Below, in pieces: positions 53,697 to 62,820 of a stretch of 64,000 nucleotides of DNA. The position numbers and the translations under genes were made by a program. The notes beneath the pieces are model-generated. The model was not told where the DNA came from, made no database searches, and saw only the letters and a list, made by a program, of their open reading frames with translations. Numbering within the stretch: position 1 is the first letter of the stretch; the number at the start of each line of letters is the position of its first letter. The DNA comes from Seonamhaeicola algicola (GTDB lineage Bacteria > Bacteroidota > Bacteroidia > Flavobacteriales > Flavobacteriaceae), in contig NZ_VOSC01000019.1 in NCBI RefSeq assembly GCF_007997385.1, positions 581,090 through 645,089 of the forward strand, written 5' to 3'.

Positions 53697-54458
53697 TTAA
53701 TTTTTAACACCCATTCTACAAGTATAATCAATACGGTTTAAGAATAATTTGATGTTATTATTATCTATATACTCTTCAACCGCTTTTCTACAACCTTCCC
53801 AATGCCCATAATCATCAATAATTATAACACCTCCTGAGACTAGTTTAGGATATAAATAATTTAATTCATGCAAAGTAGACTCATACCAATCTGTATCTAA
53901 TCTTAAAATTGCTATTTTATCTGGAACAGCTACCATAGGTATAGTATTTTCTACTTTACCCTTTATAAAATGTATTTTATCTTGAGGATATTTTACACTT
54001 TGAATATTTGCTTTAACTTCATCTAAAGCAGAAAAACATGCTATTCTATTCCAAGTTTCATCTTTTTTTTGATAAGCGGTTGTAGCAGATTCTCCTCTTA
54101 CAGATTTATCGACTTCGGTAGGCTCACTCATTCCTTCATAAGTATCATATAAATAAACATGCCTGTCACAGTTTTTTAAGTTTAAAAGAGCCTTTAGTAC
54201 AGCCATTATACTGCCTCCCTTCCAAACACCACATTCTACAATACTTCCTTCTATTTTGTTTTTTTCTATATATTTTACAGCTCTAATTAAACTTACAATT
54301 CGCTCCTTGCTTGTTAAGGTATAAGGAGTTACCATGTTTAAAATTTCTCTTTCCTCATTAGAAATGTCTGAATAATTAATATCTACAGATTGTTTATTAT
54401 TAACATGAAACTCTTTAAAAAACTTATTATATATCTTCTTCTTTATTCTTTTAATCAT
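53697..54458 (-). CDS. TylF/MycF-type sugar O-methyltransferase
   Basis: A 253-residue methyltransferase of the macrocin O-methyltransferase family. Landmarks: SIVECGVWKGGSIMAVLKAL near 78, VYLYDTYEGMSEPTEVDKS near 107, LRLDTDWYESTLHELNYLYP near 185, and GGVIIIDDYGHWEGCRKAVE near 212, which contains the metal-binding acidic pair. Family members methylate sugar hydroxyls, with Mg. It lies 2 bases after wzt and 2 bases before the next methyltransferase, so all belong to one unit; end-capping methylation is an attractive guess. Confidence 0.9.
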   Translation of the reverse strand: MIKRIKKKIYNKFFKEFHVNNKQSVDINYSDISNEEREILNMVTPYTLTSKERIVSLIRAVKYIEKNKIEGSIVECGVWKGGSIMAVLKALLNLKNCDRHVYLYDTYEGMSEPTEVDKSVRGESATTAYQKKDETWNRIACFSALDEVKANIQSVKYPQDKIHFIKGKVENTIPMVAVPDKIAILRLDTDWYESTLHELNYLYPKLVSGGVIIIDDYGHWEGCRKAVEEYIDNNNIKLFLNRIDYTCRMGVKN

Positions 54459-54460
54459 AA

Positions 54461-55729
54461 TTACGCTTCTTTAATCACTGACCAGGTAGCATCTTCTAAA
54501 TATTTGCAAGCACCTTTATTCCATTTAAAATCTTGCCTTTCTGTTTTCATCATTTGTATTTTAAAACCACAAACAGATTCTAAATAATCAAACCGATCTT
54601 TAGTTTTAGAATCAGACAAATAAATGCGTAATGAATATTCACCCATATATAATTTAGGGTTGTTTATTTCACATTTAAATTCATATAATCCTTTTTCTCT
54701 TTTTATATTGTTTTGAGAATCAATAATCCAAACATGTGTAATCGGGTTTTGAAACTCATCAATTATTTGAAAAGAAAGCGCTAAATTATTTACTTTAAAT
54801 GGTAGCTTTAATTTAAATATAAAGCTAATAGGCTTACCATATTCATGAACATTATTAGGTAAACTAGTATCTAAAAAAACATGGGTTATAGTAGGCTTTT
54901 TAATATCTCCAGAAAACAAATAATTAACTTCATTTGATTCGCCTTTTAAATATTCTTTAATTGCTAGGTCCGTTCCTCCATCATAACAAACCTTTCCATG
55001 TTTAAGAACAATTACCCGCTGTGTTAATATAGATATAGCATTCATATCATGACTCACAAACAAAACCGTTCTACCACCACCTCTGCTAATATCTTGCATT
55101 TTCCCAATAGCTTTTTTTTGAAACTCGGCATCACCTACGGCCAAAACCTCATCTATAATTAAAATATCGGGTTCTAAAAAAGCTGCCACCGCAAAAGCTA
55201 ACCTAACTGTCATACCTGACGAATATCGCTTTACTGGGGTATCAATATAACGTTCACAACCACTAAACTCTATAATTTCATCTATTTTAGAGGCTATTTC
55301 CTTTTTAGTCATTCCTAAAATAGCACCATTAAGGTATATATTTTCTCTTCCAGTAAGTTCGGCATGAAAGCCTGTACCTACTTCTAAAAGAGATGCTACA
55401 GTGCCTTTAGACTTTATAATTCCTGTTGTAGGACTTGTAATTTTAGACAGTATTTTTAGCAACGTAGATTTTCCTGCGCCATTTTTACCAATAATACCCA
55501 GTACTTCGCCTTGTTTTACTTCAAAATTTATATCCTTTAAAGCCCATACATAATTAGAGGTTCCTTTGGCAGTTCTGTCATTCTCCTCGCCTATTTTTTT
55601 AAACGGATCTTGTTTACCTCGCACACCATACCACCAACGTTTAAGGTCATCTTTAACAGTACCTGTACCAATAACACCTAAGCGGTATTGCTTGCTTAAA
55701 TTTTCAACTTTTAAAATTATATTACTCAT
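54461..55729 (-). CDS. wzt: Polysaccharide ABC transporter ATP-binding protein (Wzt type) with C-terminal cargo domain
   Basis: The ATPase of an ABC-2 polysaccharide exporter. The 422 residues comprise a nucleotide-binding domain (about 1-245) with Walker A IIGKNGAGKST at 79-89, signature YSSGMTVRLAFAVAAFL, Walker B ILIIDEVLAVGD and H-loop LFVSHD, and a C-terminal beta-rich extension (about 265-422: FIFKLKLPFKVNNLALSFQI, GLYEFKCEI) of the kind that in Wzt of E. coli O9a binds the chain end. The N-terminal insert DLKRWWYGVRGKQDPF is typical of this branch. Wzm follows upstream after 86 bases. Confidence 0.92.
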   Translation of the reverse strand: MSNIILKVENLSKQYRLGVIGTGTVKDDLKRWWYGVRGKQDPFKKIGEENDRTAKGTSNYVWALKDINFEVKQGEVLGIIGKNGAGKSTLLKILSKITSPTTGIIKSKGTVASLLEVGTGFHAELTGRENIYLNGAILGMTKKEIASKIDEIIEFSGCERYIDTPVKRYSSGMTVRLAFAVAAFLEPDILIIDEVLAVGDAEFQKKAIGKMQDISRGGGRTVLFVSHDMNAISILTQRVIVLKHGKVCYDGGTDLAIKEYLKGESNEVNYLFSGDIKKPTITHVFLDTSLPNNVHEYGKPISFIFKLKLPFKVNNLALSFQIIDEFQNPITHVWIIDSQNNIKREKGLYEFKCEINNPKLYMGEYSLRIYLSDSKTKDRFDYLESVCGFKIQMMKTERQDFKWNKGACKYLEDATWSVIKEA

Positions 55730-55815
55730 TATTTAGTGAATTGTATCACTACAAACTTTTCTTATTTTTTTATTCTAAACTATTATTAAATATTATAAAC
55801 CTTCAGTTCTATCCA

Positions 55816-56679
55816 TCAAACCGTATCTATAAAATTCTTTTCTGTTTTATTAAATATAATGATTCCTGTAAAAAATATTACAAGGGTAACAGATAGCGTA
55901 TAAATAAACATATTGATATTAAAAGTACCTGTACTTAATAACATATACCTTACACTTTCAACAACAAAGGTTAACGGATTATAGGCTACTACCCATGCAT
56001 AATTAGGCAGTTTCTCTTTAAAAAAAGAAACTGGATACATTACCGCAGAAACATACATAAGTAACTGCAAACCAAAACTAATTAGCACTCTTAAATCTCT
56101 ATACTTAGTTATTAATGATGAAATAATCATACCCAAGCCTAAACCTAGCATTCCCATAATGATGATAATTAAAGGGAATAAAAACGTATATCTATTTAAT
56201 GAAATTTGTGCGCCTTGGTGGTAATAATATATGTAGAAACAACCAAAAACAAACAACTGGATACCAAATTTTAATAAGTTTGATATTACAACCGATATTG
56301 GTACTATAATACGCGGAAAATACACTTTACCAAAAATACCCGCATTGGCAGAAAATGTATTGGAGGTAGACATAAAGCATACTTTAAAATAGTTCCAAAT
56401 GGTAATACTTGCCAAATTGAATAAAAAAGGAGGCACTGTACCTGTAGAAATATTTGCTACATTATTAAAAATTAATGTAAAAATTATAGAGGTAAATAAA
56501 GGCTCTATTAAATACCACAAAGGCCCCAAAATGGTTTGCTTATATACCGTTACAACATCGCGCTTAACAAAAAGCATTAATAAATCTCTATACCTCCAAA
56601 CTTCTTTTAAATTTAAATCTATTAGTTTTCGTTTAGAAGATATTGTAAATAACCACTCGTTTGTATGATGTTTACTCAA
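55816..56679 (-). CDS. wzm: Polysaccharide ABC transporter permease (Wzm type)
   Basis: A 287-residue ABC-2 type membrane protein with about six transmembrane helices. The opening IDLNLKEVWRYRDLLMLFVK, RDVVTVYKQTILGPLWYL is the family hallmark, followed by VVAYNPLTFVVESVRYMLLS near the end. It would form the membrane channel for export of an undecaprenyl-linked polysaccharide, together with Wzt. It lies 20 bases after wzc and 86 bases before wzt. Confidence 0.92.
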   Translation of the reverse strand: MSKHHTNEWLFTISSKRKLIDLNLKEVWRYRDLLMLFVKRDVVTVYKQTILGPLWYLIEPLFTSIIFTLIFNNVANISTGTVPPFLFNLASITIWNYFKVCFMSTSNTFSANAGIFGKVYFPRIIVPISVVISNLLKFGIQLFVFGCFYIYYYHQGAQISLNRYTFLFPLIIIIMGMLGLGLGMIISSLITKYRDLRVLISFGLQLLMYVSAVMYPVSFFKEKLPNYAWVVAYNPLTFVVESVRYMLLSTGTFNINMFIYTLSVTLVIFFTGIIIFNKTEKNFIDTV

Positions 56680-56699
56680 AAAATTTAAAATTAGTAGGT

Positions 56700-59171
56700 T
56701 TACTTTTTAATAATGGATTTTATTTTTTTCAACAGTCCTGATGTTGATTTAGTGTCTTCATGATACCCGTTAGCATAGTTACCATAGCCGTAACCATAGC
56801 CATAGCCGTAGCCATAACCATAGCCGTATTTCGCTTTTTGATCATAACCATTATACACTATGCTAATGTTTTGTATTTGCTTATTTCTATATTTTTCATT
56901 TATAAAATTAAGCATCCCTTTTTTAGTATAATCTTGCCTAACCATGTAAATTGAAGTATCAACAAAATCAAATAACTCTAAAGCATCAGCAACTAAACCC
57001 ATAGGAGGCGTATCTAAAACAATATAATCATATTGCTTTTTTAATTGCTCTATTAGTTCTTGTAATTTAGGGCTTATTAATAACTCTCCTGGATTTGGCG
57101 GAATGGGGCCTGATGTAATAACATCTAAAAACTCAACATCCGTTTTTTGCACCACTTCGCTCAAAGGTTCTTGCCCTATTAAATAGTTAACAACACCAAC
57201 ATCATTTTTAATATTGAAGTCTCCAAAAATCTTCGGTTTTCTTAAATCTAAACCAACAAGCACTGTTTTTTTTCCACTTAAAGCAAAAACAGTAGCCATG
57301 TTTATAGAAGTAAACGTTTTACCTTCTCCACTAACAGATGATGTTACTAAAAGTGTTTTAGCGCCTTCTAAATTTTTAGTTTTGTAAAAATATTGAAGAT
57401 TAGAACGAATGGCCCTGAACGACTCGGCAACTGCCGATTTTGGTTTTCTATGTACTATTAAATTATTATCTAACGGGTTTTTGCCAACAACTCCAAGAAT
57501 TGGTATGGCAGATAATTGCTCAACATCAATAGGGCTGTGAATACTGTTATCTAATAATGTAAATATAAAAGCTAATACTAAAGGAATTAGTAAAGCCACT
57601 AAAAAAGCAAAAACATACCTAACATTTAAATTCCTGCCTAAAACTTGGGCGCCTGTATTTTTAGCTGAATCAATTACTAAAATATCAGATACGTTTGATG
57701 CTTTTATAATTTCAGCTTCACCGCGTTTAGCTAAAAACACATTATAAGTTTGCTCACTTAAAGTATATTGGCGCTCTATGGTAATTAAACGCTGCTGATC
57801 TTCAGGTAATTTACTAAATTGAGATTCAACTTTACTCAAACGACTACTTACTAATTTAGATTCGCGTTTTAAAACATGAGTAGCGGCGTTTATGTTTTCA
57901 AGTAATACATTTTTTAAACCTTCAATTTGCCTATTTAAATCGTTAAATATGCTAGCATCACTACGCACTGAATATTGAAGTTTAGATTTTTGAACCGAAA
58001 GTTCATTAATTTTAGATACGTTGTTTAAAATATTACCATCATTTATACCAGCTATTGATGGTGCCGGAATTTCAGTAAAAGTACTACTTGTTGTTAAATA
58101 ACTTTTTAAGTTAGCGTAGTAATTAAGCTGCCTGTTTATACTTTCTTTTTCAGCATCTAACTCGGTAAGTTTTTCATTAAGTATAACGCTTTCATCATCT
58201 AAACTGAATATTTTATTCTTTTTTCGGTAGTCATTTAAATCTTCAGCATTTTTACTTAGTTCGCTTTTTACTCTTGAAATTTGCTCATCAATAAACTTAA
58301 TAGCATTGGTAGCATATTGGTTTTTTCTGTTTAATTGATCTTCACTTAAAACTTCAACTACTGCATTTAAATAATCAACTATTTTCTCTGTATTCTTATC
58401 TATTAATGCTATATCAAGAATTGGTGAATTAGCTGGGTTTGATACTGATGTACGGGCTTTATAACTAGCTACTACACTATCAAAATTACTAAAACTAATA
58501 AAATAGCTTGTATCAGGTTTGGCAATTCTATCTGCTGCTAAAACTACTGTGCCTTTTAAAAATGGTAAATTAATTGGTGCTCCAATTTTATACTGTTTTT
58601 TAAACGGACCCGGAGTTACATCAATAGCTTTAATGTTTTTAGTTAAATAGTTTTGGGCTGATACTGTGGGGCCTGAAAAATTTACTTCTAAATTAAACGT
58701 GTCATTGTTTAAAAAAGTAATTTTAATAGGTAAATTAATTAATTGGTGCGCATTGTATTCATGGTTAAACCTAAAAGGTGCGGCTTTATAAATATCTTCT
58801 TTTCTAAAGCGTCCTTGTGTTAAATAACTTTTATAAAACTCTAAACGATCAACCACTTTTTCATGATGCGATCTTGATTTTAATGTAACAACCAATGTTT
58901 GAACTTTAGCTGTAACACCACCCCAGTTAAAAGTTAAACTTGCGTTTGAAGTGAATAGCGGATTACTATCATCTTCAACTGAAATTTTAGTACCTAATCT
59001 GTATGAGAATTCTTCTCTTACATTTTTGTAATGCACATAATAAAAGCTAATTGCTAATAGTAAAATAAACCATTTCCAATAGCTTAAAGCCCTGAACAAA
59101 AACTTTTTTATATCAAAGGCTGAGGCTGATGTAGCTCCAGAATTTTCTAATATATCAAATTCATCATCCAT
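56700..59171 (-). CDS. wzc: Polysaccharide co-polymerase / tyrosine autokinase (Wzc type)
   Basis: An 823-residue inner-membrane protein that controls chain length and couples to the Wza outer-membrane channel. It has a Wzz domain between two membrane helices (about 30-50 and 515-540) with long coiled coils near 285-475, and a cytoplasmic BY-kinase: Walker A SSVSGEGKTF near 615, Walker A' VLVGLDLRKP, Walker B YIVLDTPPMG near 720. The tyrosine cluster at the C-terminus, the normal autophosphorylation site, is here (YG)8 at residues 782-797 followed by NYANGYHED and a basic end. It follows wza after 9 bases. Confidence 0.94.
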   Translation of the reverse strand: MDDEFDILENSGATSASAFDIKKFLFRALSYWKWFILLLAISFYYVHYKNVREEFSYRLGTKISVEDDSNPLFTSNASLTFNWGGVTAKVQTLVVTLKSRSHHEKVVDRLEFYKSYLTQGRFRKEDIYKAAPFRFNHEYNAHQLINLPIKITFLNNDTFNLEVNFSGPTVSAQNYLTKNIKAIDVTPGPFKKQYKIGAPINLPFLKGTVVLAADRIAKPDTSYFISFSNFDSVVASYKARTSVSNPANSPILDIALIDKNTEKIVDYLNAVVEVLSEDQLNRKNQYATNAIKFIDEQISRVKSELSKNAEDLNDYRKKNKIFSLDDESVILNEKLTELDAEKESINRQLNYYANLKSYLTTSSTFTEIPAPSIAGINDGNILNNVSKINELSVQKSKLQYSVRSDASIFNDLNRQIEGLKNVLLENINAATHVLKRESKLVSSRLSKVESQFSKLPEDQQRLITIERQYTLSEQTYNVFLAKRGEAEIIKASNVSDILVIDSAKNTGAQVLGRNLNVRYVFAFLVALLIPLVLAFIFTLLDNSIHSPIDVEQLSAIPILGVVGKNPLDNNLIVHRKPKSAVAESFRAIRSNLQYFYKTKNLEGAKTLLVTSSVSGEGKTFTSINMATVFALSGKKTVLVGLDLRKPKIFGDFNIKNDVGVVNYLIGQEPLSEVVQKTDVEFLDVITSGPIPPNPGELLISPKLQELIEQLKKQYDYIVLDTPPMGLVADALELFDFVDTSIYMVRQDYTKKGMLNFINEKYRNKQIQNISIVYNGYDQKAKYGYGYGYGYGYGYGYGNYANGYHEDTKSTSGLLKKIKSIIKK
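56781..56828 (-). repeat. Eight-unit hexanucleotide repeat encoding (Tyr-Gly)8
   Basis: Eight tandem units of TAY-GGY encode YGYGYGYGYGYGYGYG near the end of wzc. The units are not identical: TAC/TAT and GGC/GGT are mixed. The repeat keeps frame for any unit gain or loss. Confidence 0.9.
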
Positions 59172-59180
59172 AAATACAAC

Positions 59181-59978
59181 TTACAAGTTTTTGGCTAAAA
59201 AATACGTAGAAACTAATACTGAAAAAATTGACGCTACCGTTGTTAAGGTTTGTGTAGCTGTTTCGCCAGCTCCTAAAACCTTACGTTTTAAAGGTTTTAC
59301 CAAAATCATATCATTAGGCTGAATGTAATAATACGGTGATTTCATTGCAGCTACATCAGTTAAATCTATGTGGTGTATTTTTTGTCCGTCTGGGTATTGT
59401 CTTATCACTAAAACATCAGTTCTATCGCCTGTTGTTTTTATATCACCTGCATTTGCTAAAGCTTCAATAATATTAACCCTATCTTGGTACAATGTATAAA
59501 CACCTGTACCACCCGTTTCACCTGTAACAGTATAGCGTAACCCAGCTAATTTTACAGTGACAAAAATTTCGGCTGTTTCTTTAAAATATTGCTTTAACAA
59601 TGCCGTTTTCACTTTGGCTTCAATATCTTTAATAGTGTAACCTAATACATTAATTTCTCCTAAAATAGGAAACTTAATATTTCCATGTAAATCAACCGTA
59701 AAACCCGTAAAATATAAATTTGCTCCACCTACATTTTGACCAGAGTTTTCTTGAGATGTTGGATTAAAAATACTAACCAATTCTTCATCTAAAGCCTTTA
59801 CATTTATATACAAAATGTCATTAATTTGAACCCTGTATGGTTTTGAAAGTTCTTTAATTTGAAGCGAATCACTCATTGCAGTGCCTTTATCTTGCAAGTA
59901 CACTACATCTTTGTTTGTAATGCATGAGCTTAATAACACAGCAAAAAGCAATAAAAATAACCAATAACAATGTTTCAT
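59181..59978 (-). CDS. wza: Polysaccharide export outer-membrane lipoprotein (Wza type)
   Basis: A 265-residue lipoprotein: MKHCYWLFLLLFAVLLSSC has a lipobox with Cys19. The polysaccharide-export domain begins YRVQINDILYINVKALDEEL near residue 48, followed by the SLBB-type region with FTGFTVDLHGNIKFPILGEI and LAGLRYTVTGETGGTGVY, NIIEALANAGDI. A C-terminal hydrophobic helix (LTTVASIFSVLVSTYFLAKN) may span the membrane, as in Wza. It is the first gene of the whole minus-strand locus and has a -7 box at 60000-60007. Confidence 0.92.
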   Translation of the reverse strand: MKHCYWLFLLLFAVLLSSCITNKDVVYLQDKGTAMSDSLQIKELSKPYRVQINDILYINVKALDEELVSIFNPTSQENSGQNVGGANLYFTGFTVDLHGNIKFPILGEINVLGYTIKDIEAKVKTALLKQYFKETAEIFVTVKLAGLRYTVTGETGGTGVYTLYQDRVNIIEALANAGDIKTTGDRTDVLVIRQYPDGQKIHHIDLTDVAAMKSPYYYIQPNDMILVKPLKRKVLGAGETATQTLTTVASIFSVLVSTYFLAKNL

Positions 59979-59999
59979 TAAAAATAGGTTGAGTAATCA

Positions 60000-60007
60000 C
60001 AAATATA
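60000..60007 (-). promoter_or_regulatory. Promoter -7 element for the polysaccharide locus
   Basis: The minus strand reads TATATTTG, exactly TAnnTTTG, 22 bases before the wza ATG. This is the best candidate for the main promoter of the export operon. No TTG at the usual distance was found. Confidence 0.55.
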
Positions 60008-60083
60008 GGTTTTCAAAGGGAATAATAAAACTTCAATCGGATTTTATAGATATTTGCACGTTATTTGCAAAAAAAGCGGGTTT

Positions 60084-61946
60084 ATGAATTATTTAACTGT
60101 TGAAAACATATCAAAATCTTATGGCGAAGTTGTTCTTTTTGAAAACTTATCTTTTAGTGTTCATAAAGACCAAAAAATTGCGTTTGTTGCCAAAAACGGC
60201 ACCGGAAAAACCTCTATTTTAAATATTCTTTCAGGTGATGACGAAGCTGATAGCGGTAATGTAATTTACCGTAAAGACATTAAAGTAGCTTTTCTTTCGC
60301 AAGACCCTAAATTTGATAAAAACTTAACCGTTGAAGAAACTATTTTTGCTAGTGACAATCCTATTTTAAAAGTAATTCACAACTACGAGCAAGCACTGTT
60401 AAACCCAGAAGACACAGAAGCTTACCAAAAAGCTTTTGAGGCCATGGAACAACACAACGCATGGGATTTTGAAACGCAATACAAACAAATTCTTTTTCAA
60501 TTAAAACTTGATAATTTAAACCAAAAAGTAGCACTGCTTTCTGGTGGACAAAAAAAACGGCTTTCGCTTGCTAATGCACTTATAAACAAACCCGATTTAC
60601 TAATTTTAGATGAGCCTACAAACCATTTAGATTTAGAAATGATTGAATGGCTTGAGGCCTTTTTTGCTAAAGAAAACATTACCTTGTTTATGGTAACACA
60701 TGACAGGTATTTTCTTGAACGTGTTTGTAACGAAATTATTGAGCTAGATGCCGGCCAACTTTACACCTATAAAGGGAATTACTCATATTATCTAGAAAAA
60801 AAGGAAGAACGCAAAGAGCGTGAAAATATTGAGGCTGGCAAAACAAAACAGCTGTTTAAAAAGGAATTAGAATGGATGCGTAGACAACCCAAAGCACGCA
60901 CCACAAAATCTAAATCTAGAATTGACGATTTTTTTGAAATTAAACATAAAGCGCACCAACGCCGTAAAGAACATCAGGTACAATTAGAGCTTAACATGGA
61001 ACGCCTAGGAAGCAAAATTTTGGAGTTCCACAAAGTATCAAAGGCTTTTAAAGACAAGGTTATTTTAAAAAGCTTTGATTACACCTTTAAAAAAGGCGAA
61101 CGTGTTGGTATTATTGGTAAAAACGGCACAGGAAAATCTACATTTCTTAATATTTTAACCCAAACCTCTCAACCCGATGCTGGTAAAGTTGTTAAAGGTG
61201 AAACTGTAAAATTTGGCTACTATACCCAAAACGGTATTACCATAAAACCCGAGCAAAAAGTTATTGATGTTATTAAAGAATTTGGTGATTATATTCCTTT
61301 AAAAAAAGGCAAACAAATTAGTGCACAACAACTTTTAGAACGCTTTCTTTTTAGCAGAAAAAAACAATATGATTTTGTTGAAAAACTTAGTGGTGGTGAA
61401 CGCAAACGCTTATATTTATGTACCGTTTTAATTCAAAATCCTAATTTTTTAATTCTTGATGAGCCAACTAACGATTTAGATATTGTTACCCTAAATGTAC
61501 TTGAAGAATTTTTGTTAGATTTTCCTGGTTGCATCATAGTTGTATCGCATGACAGGTATTTTATGGATAAAATTATTGATCATCTTTTTGTTTTTAAAGG
61601 CGAAGGCAACATTGAAGATTTCCCAGGAAACTACTCTGATTATAGAGTTTATGAAGATAGCCAACCTACCATTTCTAAAACTACCGATGACAAAAAAGAC
61701 AAAACCGCCTGGAAAGAAAACAAAGCAAGCAAACTAAGTTATAACGAAGAAAAAGAACTTAAAAATATTGAAAGTAAACTAAAATCTTTAGCATACGATA
61801 AAAAACAATTAGAAGATAAGTTTTTAAATCCAGATTTAACACAAGACCAAATAAACAAACTATCAGAAGAGCTTCAAAGTATTATTGATACCATTGAAAC
61901 CAAAGAAGAACGTTGGTTTGAATTATCTGAAAAACTAGAAAATTAA
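60084..61946 (+). CDS. ABC-F family ATPase (Uup-like)
   Basis: A 621-residue soluble protein with two ABC domains and no membrane helices. Domain 1 has Walker A AKNGTGKTS, LSGGQKKRLSLANAL and LLILDEPTNHLDLEM; the interdomain linker is very basic (MRRQPKARTTKSKSRIDDFF); domain 2 has IGKNGTGKST, LSGGERKRLYLC and LDEPTNDLDIVTL. A C-terminal coiled coil of about 80 residues (YNEEKELKNIESKLKSLAYD) is typical of Uup. Such proteins act at the ribosome or in DNA transactions. I start at the ATG at 60084 (MNYLTVENISKSY); an in-frame TTG at 60054 lies in the promoter region. It is divergent from wza. Confidence 0.9.
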   Translation: MNYLTVENISKSYGEVVLFENLSFSVHKDQKIAFVAKNGTGKTSILNILSGDDEADSGNVIYRKDIKVAFLSQDPKFDKNLTVEETIFASDNPILKVIHNYEQALLNPEDTEAYQKAFEAMEQHNAWDFETQYKQILFQLKLDNLNQKVALLSGGQKKRLSLANALINKPDLLILDEPTNHLDLEMIEWLEAFFAKENITLFMVTHDRYFLERVCNEIIELDAGQLYTYKGNYSYYLEKKEERKERENIEAGKTKQLFKKELEWMRRQPKARTTKSKSRIDDFFEIKHKAHQRRKEHQVQLELNMERLGSKILEFHKVSKAFKDKVILKSFDYTFKKGERVGIIGKNGTGKSTFLNILTQTSQPDAGKVVKGETVKFGYYTQNGITIKPEQKVIDVIKEFGDYIPLKKGKQISAQQLLERFLFSRKKQYDFVEKLSGGERKRLYLCTVLIQNPNFLILDEPTNDLDIVTLNVLEEFLLDFPGCIIVVSHDRYFMDKIIDHLFVFKGEGNIEDFPGNYSDYRVYEDSQPTISKTTDDKKDKTAWKENKASKLSYNEEKELKNIESKLKSLAYDKKQLEDKFLNPDLTQDQINKLSEELQSIIDTIETKEERWFELSEKLEN

Positions 61947-61968
61947 GTGTTTTCATAAGTTATAAAAC

Positions 61969-62736
61969 ATGTTATACCAAACCATTCAGTATTTAAAATT
62001 TTTATTAAAATCTACAAATCAACATGGTGTACACTCGCCTTTTGTGTACAATTTGGTAACTAAGTGCTTTTATAATAAAACAAAGTTTAAAGCTTATAAT
62101 AGCCTTAAAAGCTACAAAAAATCACTTCTAAAAAACAAAACACGTATTTCAATAATAGATTTAGGTCCGGGCTCAAAAAAAACAACTTCAAAACACAGAA
62201 CAATAGCCGAAATAGCTAAAACATCGGGCACTACATTAAAACGAGCAAAACTACTTTTTAGGCTTTCAAAATATTTTAAACCCACTAATGTTTTAGAGCT
62301 TGGTACATCATTAGGTATTGCCACACATGCTATAGCCCAAGCAAACAACAACTCCCATATTTTAAGTATTGAAGGATGCCCAAACATTTCAAAATTTTCA
62401 AAAGATAACTTAAAAAACTTCAAAAATATTCAAATTAAAAATGGCGATTTTGCAACTATACTTCCTAAACTTAAAAATCAAACATTTGATATGATTTTTT
62501 TTGACGGCAATCATCAAAAAGAAACCACACTAAAATACTTTAAAACACTATTGCCAACAACACACAACAATACCATTTTTATTTTTGATGACATATATTG
62601 GTCTAAAGGTATGACTGAGGCTTGGGAAACTATTAAACAACACCCAAAAGTTACTGTAACAATTAATACTTTTTATTGGGGCTTTGTTTTTTTTAGAAAA
62701 GAGCAAGCCAAAGAACATTTTGTTATTAGAGTTTAA
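61969..62736 (+). CDS. Class I SAM-dependent methyltransferase
   Basis: A 255-residue methyltransferase of the O-methyltransferase/caffeoyl-CoA-like type. The N-terminal ~65 residues (TIQYLKFLLKSTNQHGVHSP) are family-specific; the SAM-binding core is NVLELGTSLGIATHAIAQA near 107, HILSIEGCPNISKFSKDNL, MIFFDGNHQKETTLKYF near 172 and TIFIFDDIYWSKGMTEAWE near 205. The substrate is unknown. It follows the ABC-F gene by 22 bases, so they are probably co-transcribed. It is common in flavobacteria; a role in polysaccharide modification is possible but not indicated. Confidence 0.8.
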   Translation: MLYQTIQYLKFLLKSTNQHGVHSPFVYNLVTKCFYNKTKFKAYNSLKSYKKSLLKNKTRISIIDLGPGSKKTTSKHRTIAEIAKTSGTTLKRAKLLFRLSKYFKPTNVLELGTSLGIATHAIAQANNNSHILSIEGCPNISKFSKDNLKNFKNIQIKNGDFATILPKLKNQTFDMIFFDGNHQKETTLKYFKTLLPTTHNNTIFIFDDIYWSKGMTEAWETIKQHPKVTVTINTFYWGFVFFRKEQAKEHFVIRV

Positions 62737-62784
62737 TAATTCTACTACTTAAATTGCAATAATAAGCAGCAAAACATTTAACTT

Positions 62785-62815
62785 TTGCCTTTTCAGTTTT
62801 TTACTTTTAACTTTG
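62785..62815 (+). promoter_or_regulatory. Promoter of the cobalamin adenosyltransferase gene
   Basis: TTG (62785-62787), 20 bases, then TAACTTTG (62808-62815) fits the Bacteroidetes promoter consensus. The ATG at 62821 is only 6 bases after the -7 box, so the transcript would be essentially leaderless. Confidence 0.55.
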
Positions 62816-62820
62816 AAAAT

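Noticed and set aside
56760-56954. Plus-strand ORF of 64 residues rich in Ala, Ile and Val opposite the end of wzc
   Set aside because: Its repetitive sequence is simply the antisense of the Tyr-Gly codon repeat. It has no promoter or family resemblance.
62785-62820. Upstream TTG start adding 12 residues to the cobalamin adenosyltransferase
   Set aside because: The added residues (MPFQFFTFNFEN) are encoded by the promoter and are absent from the family; MKIYTKTGDKGT is the usual start.
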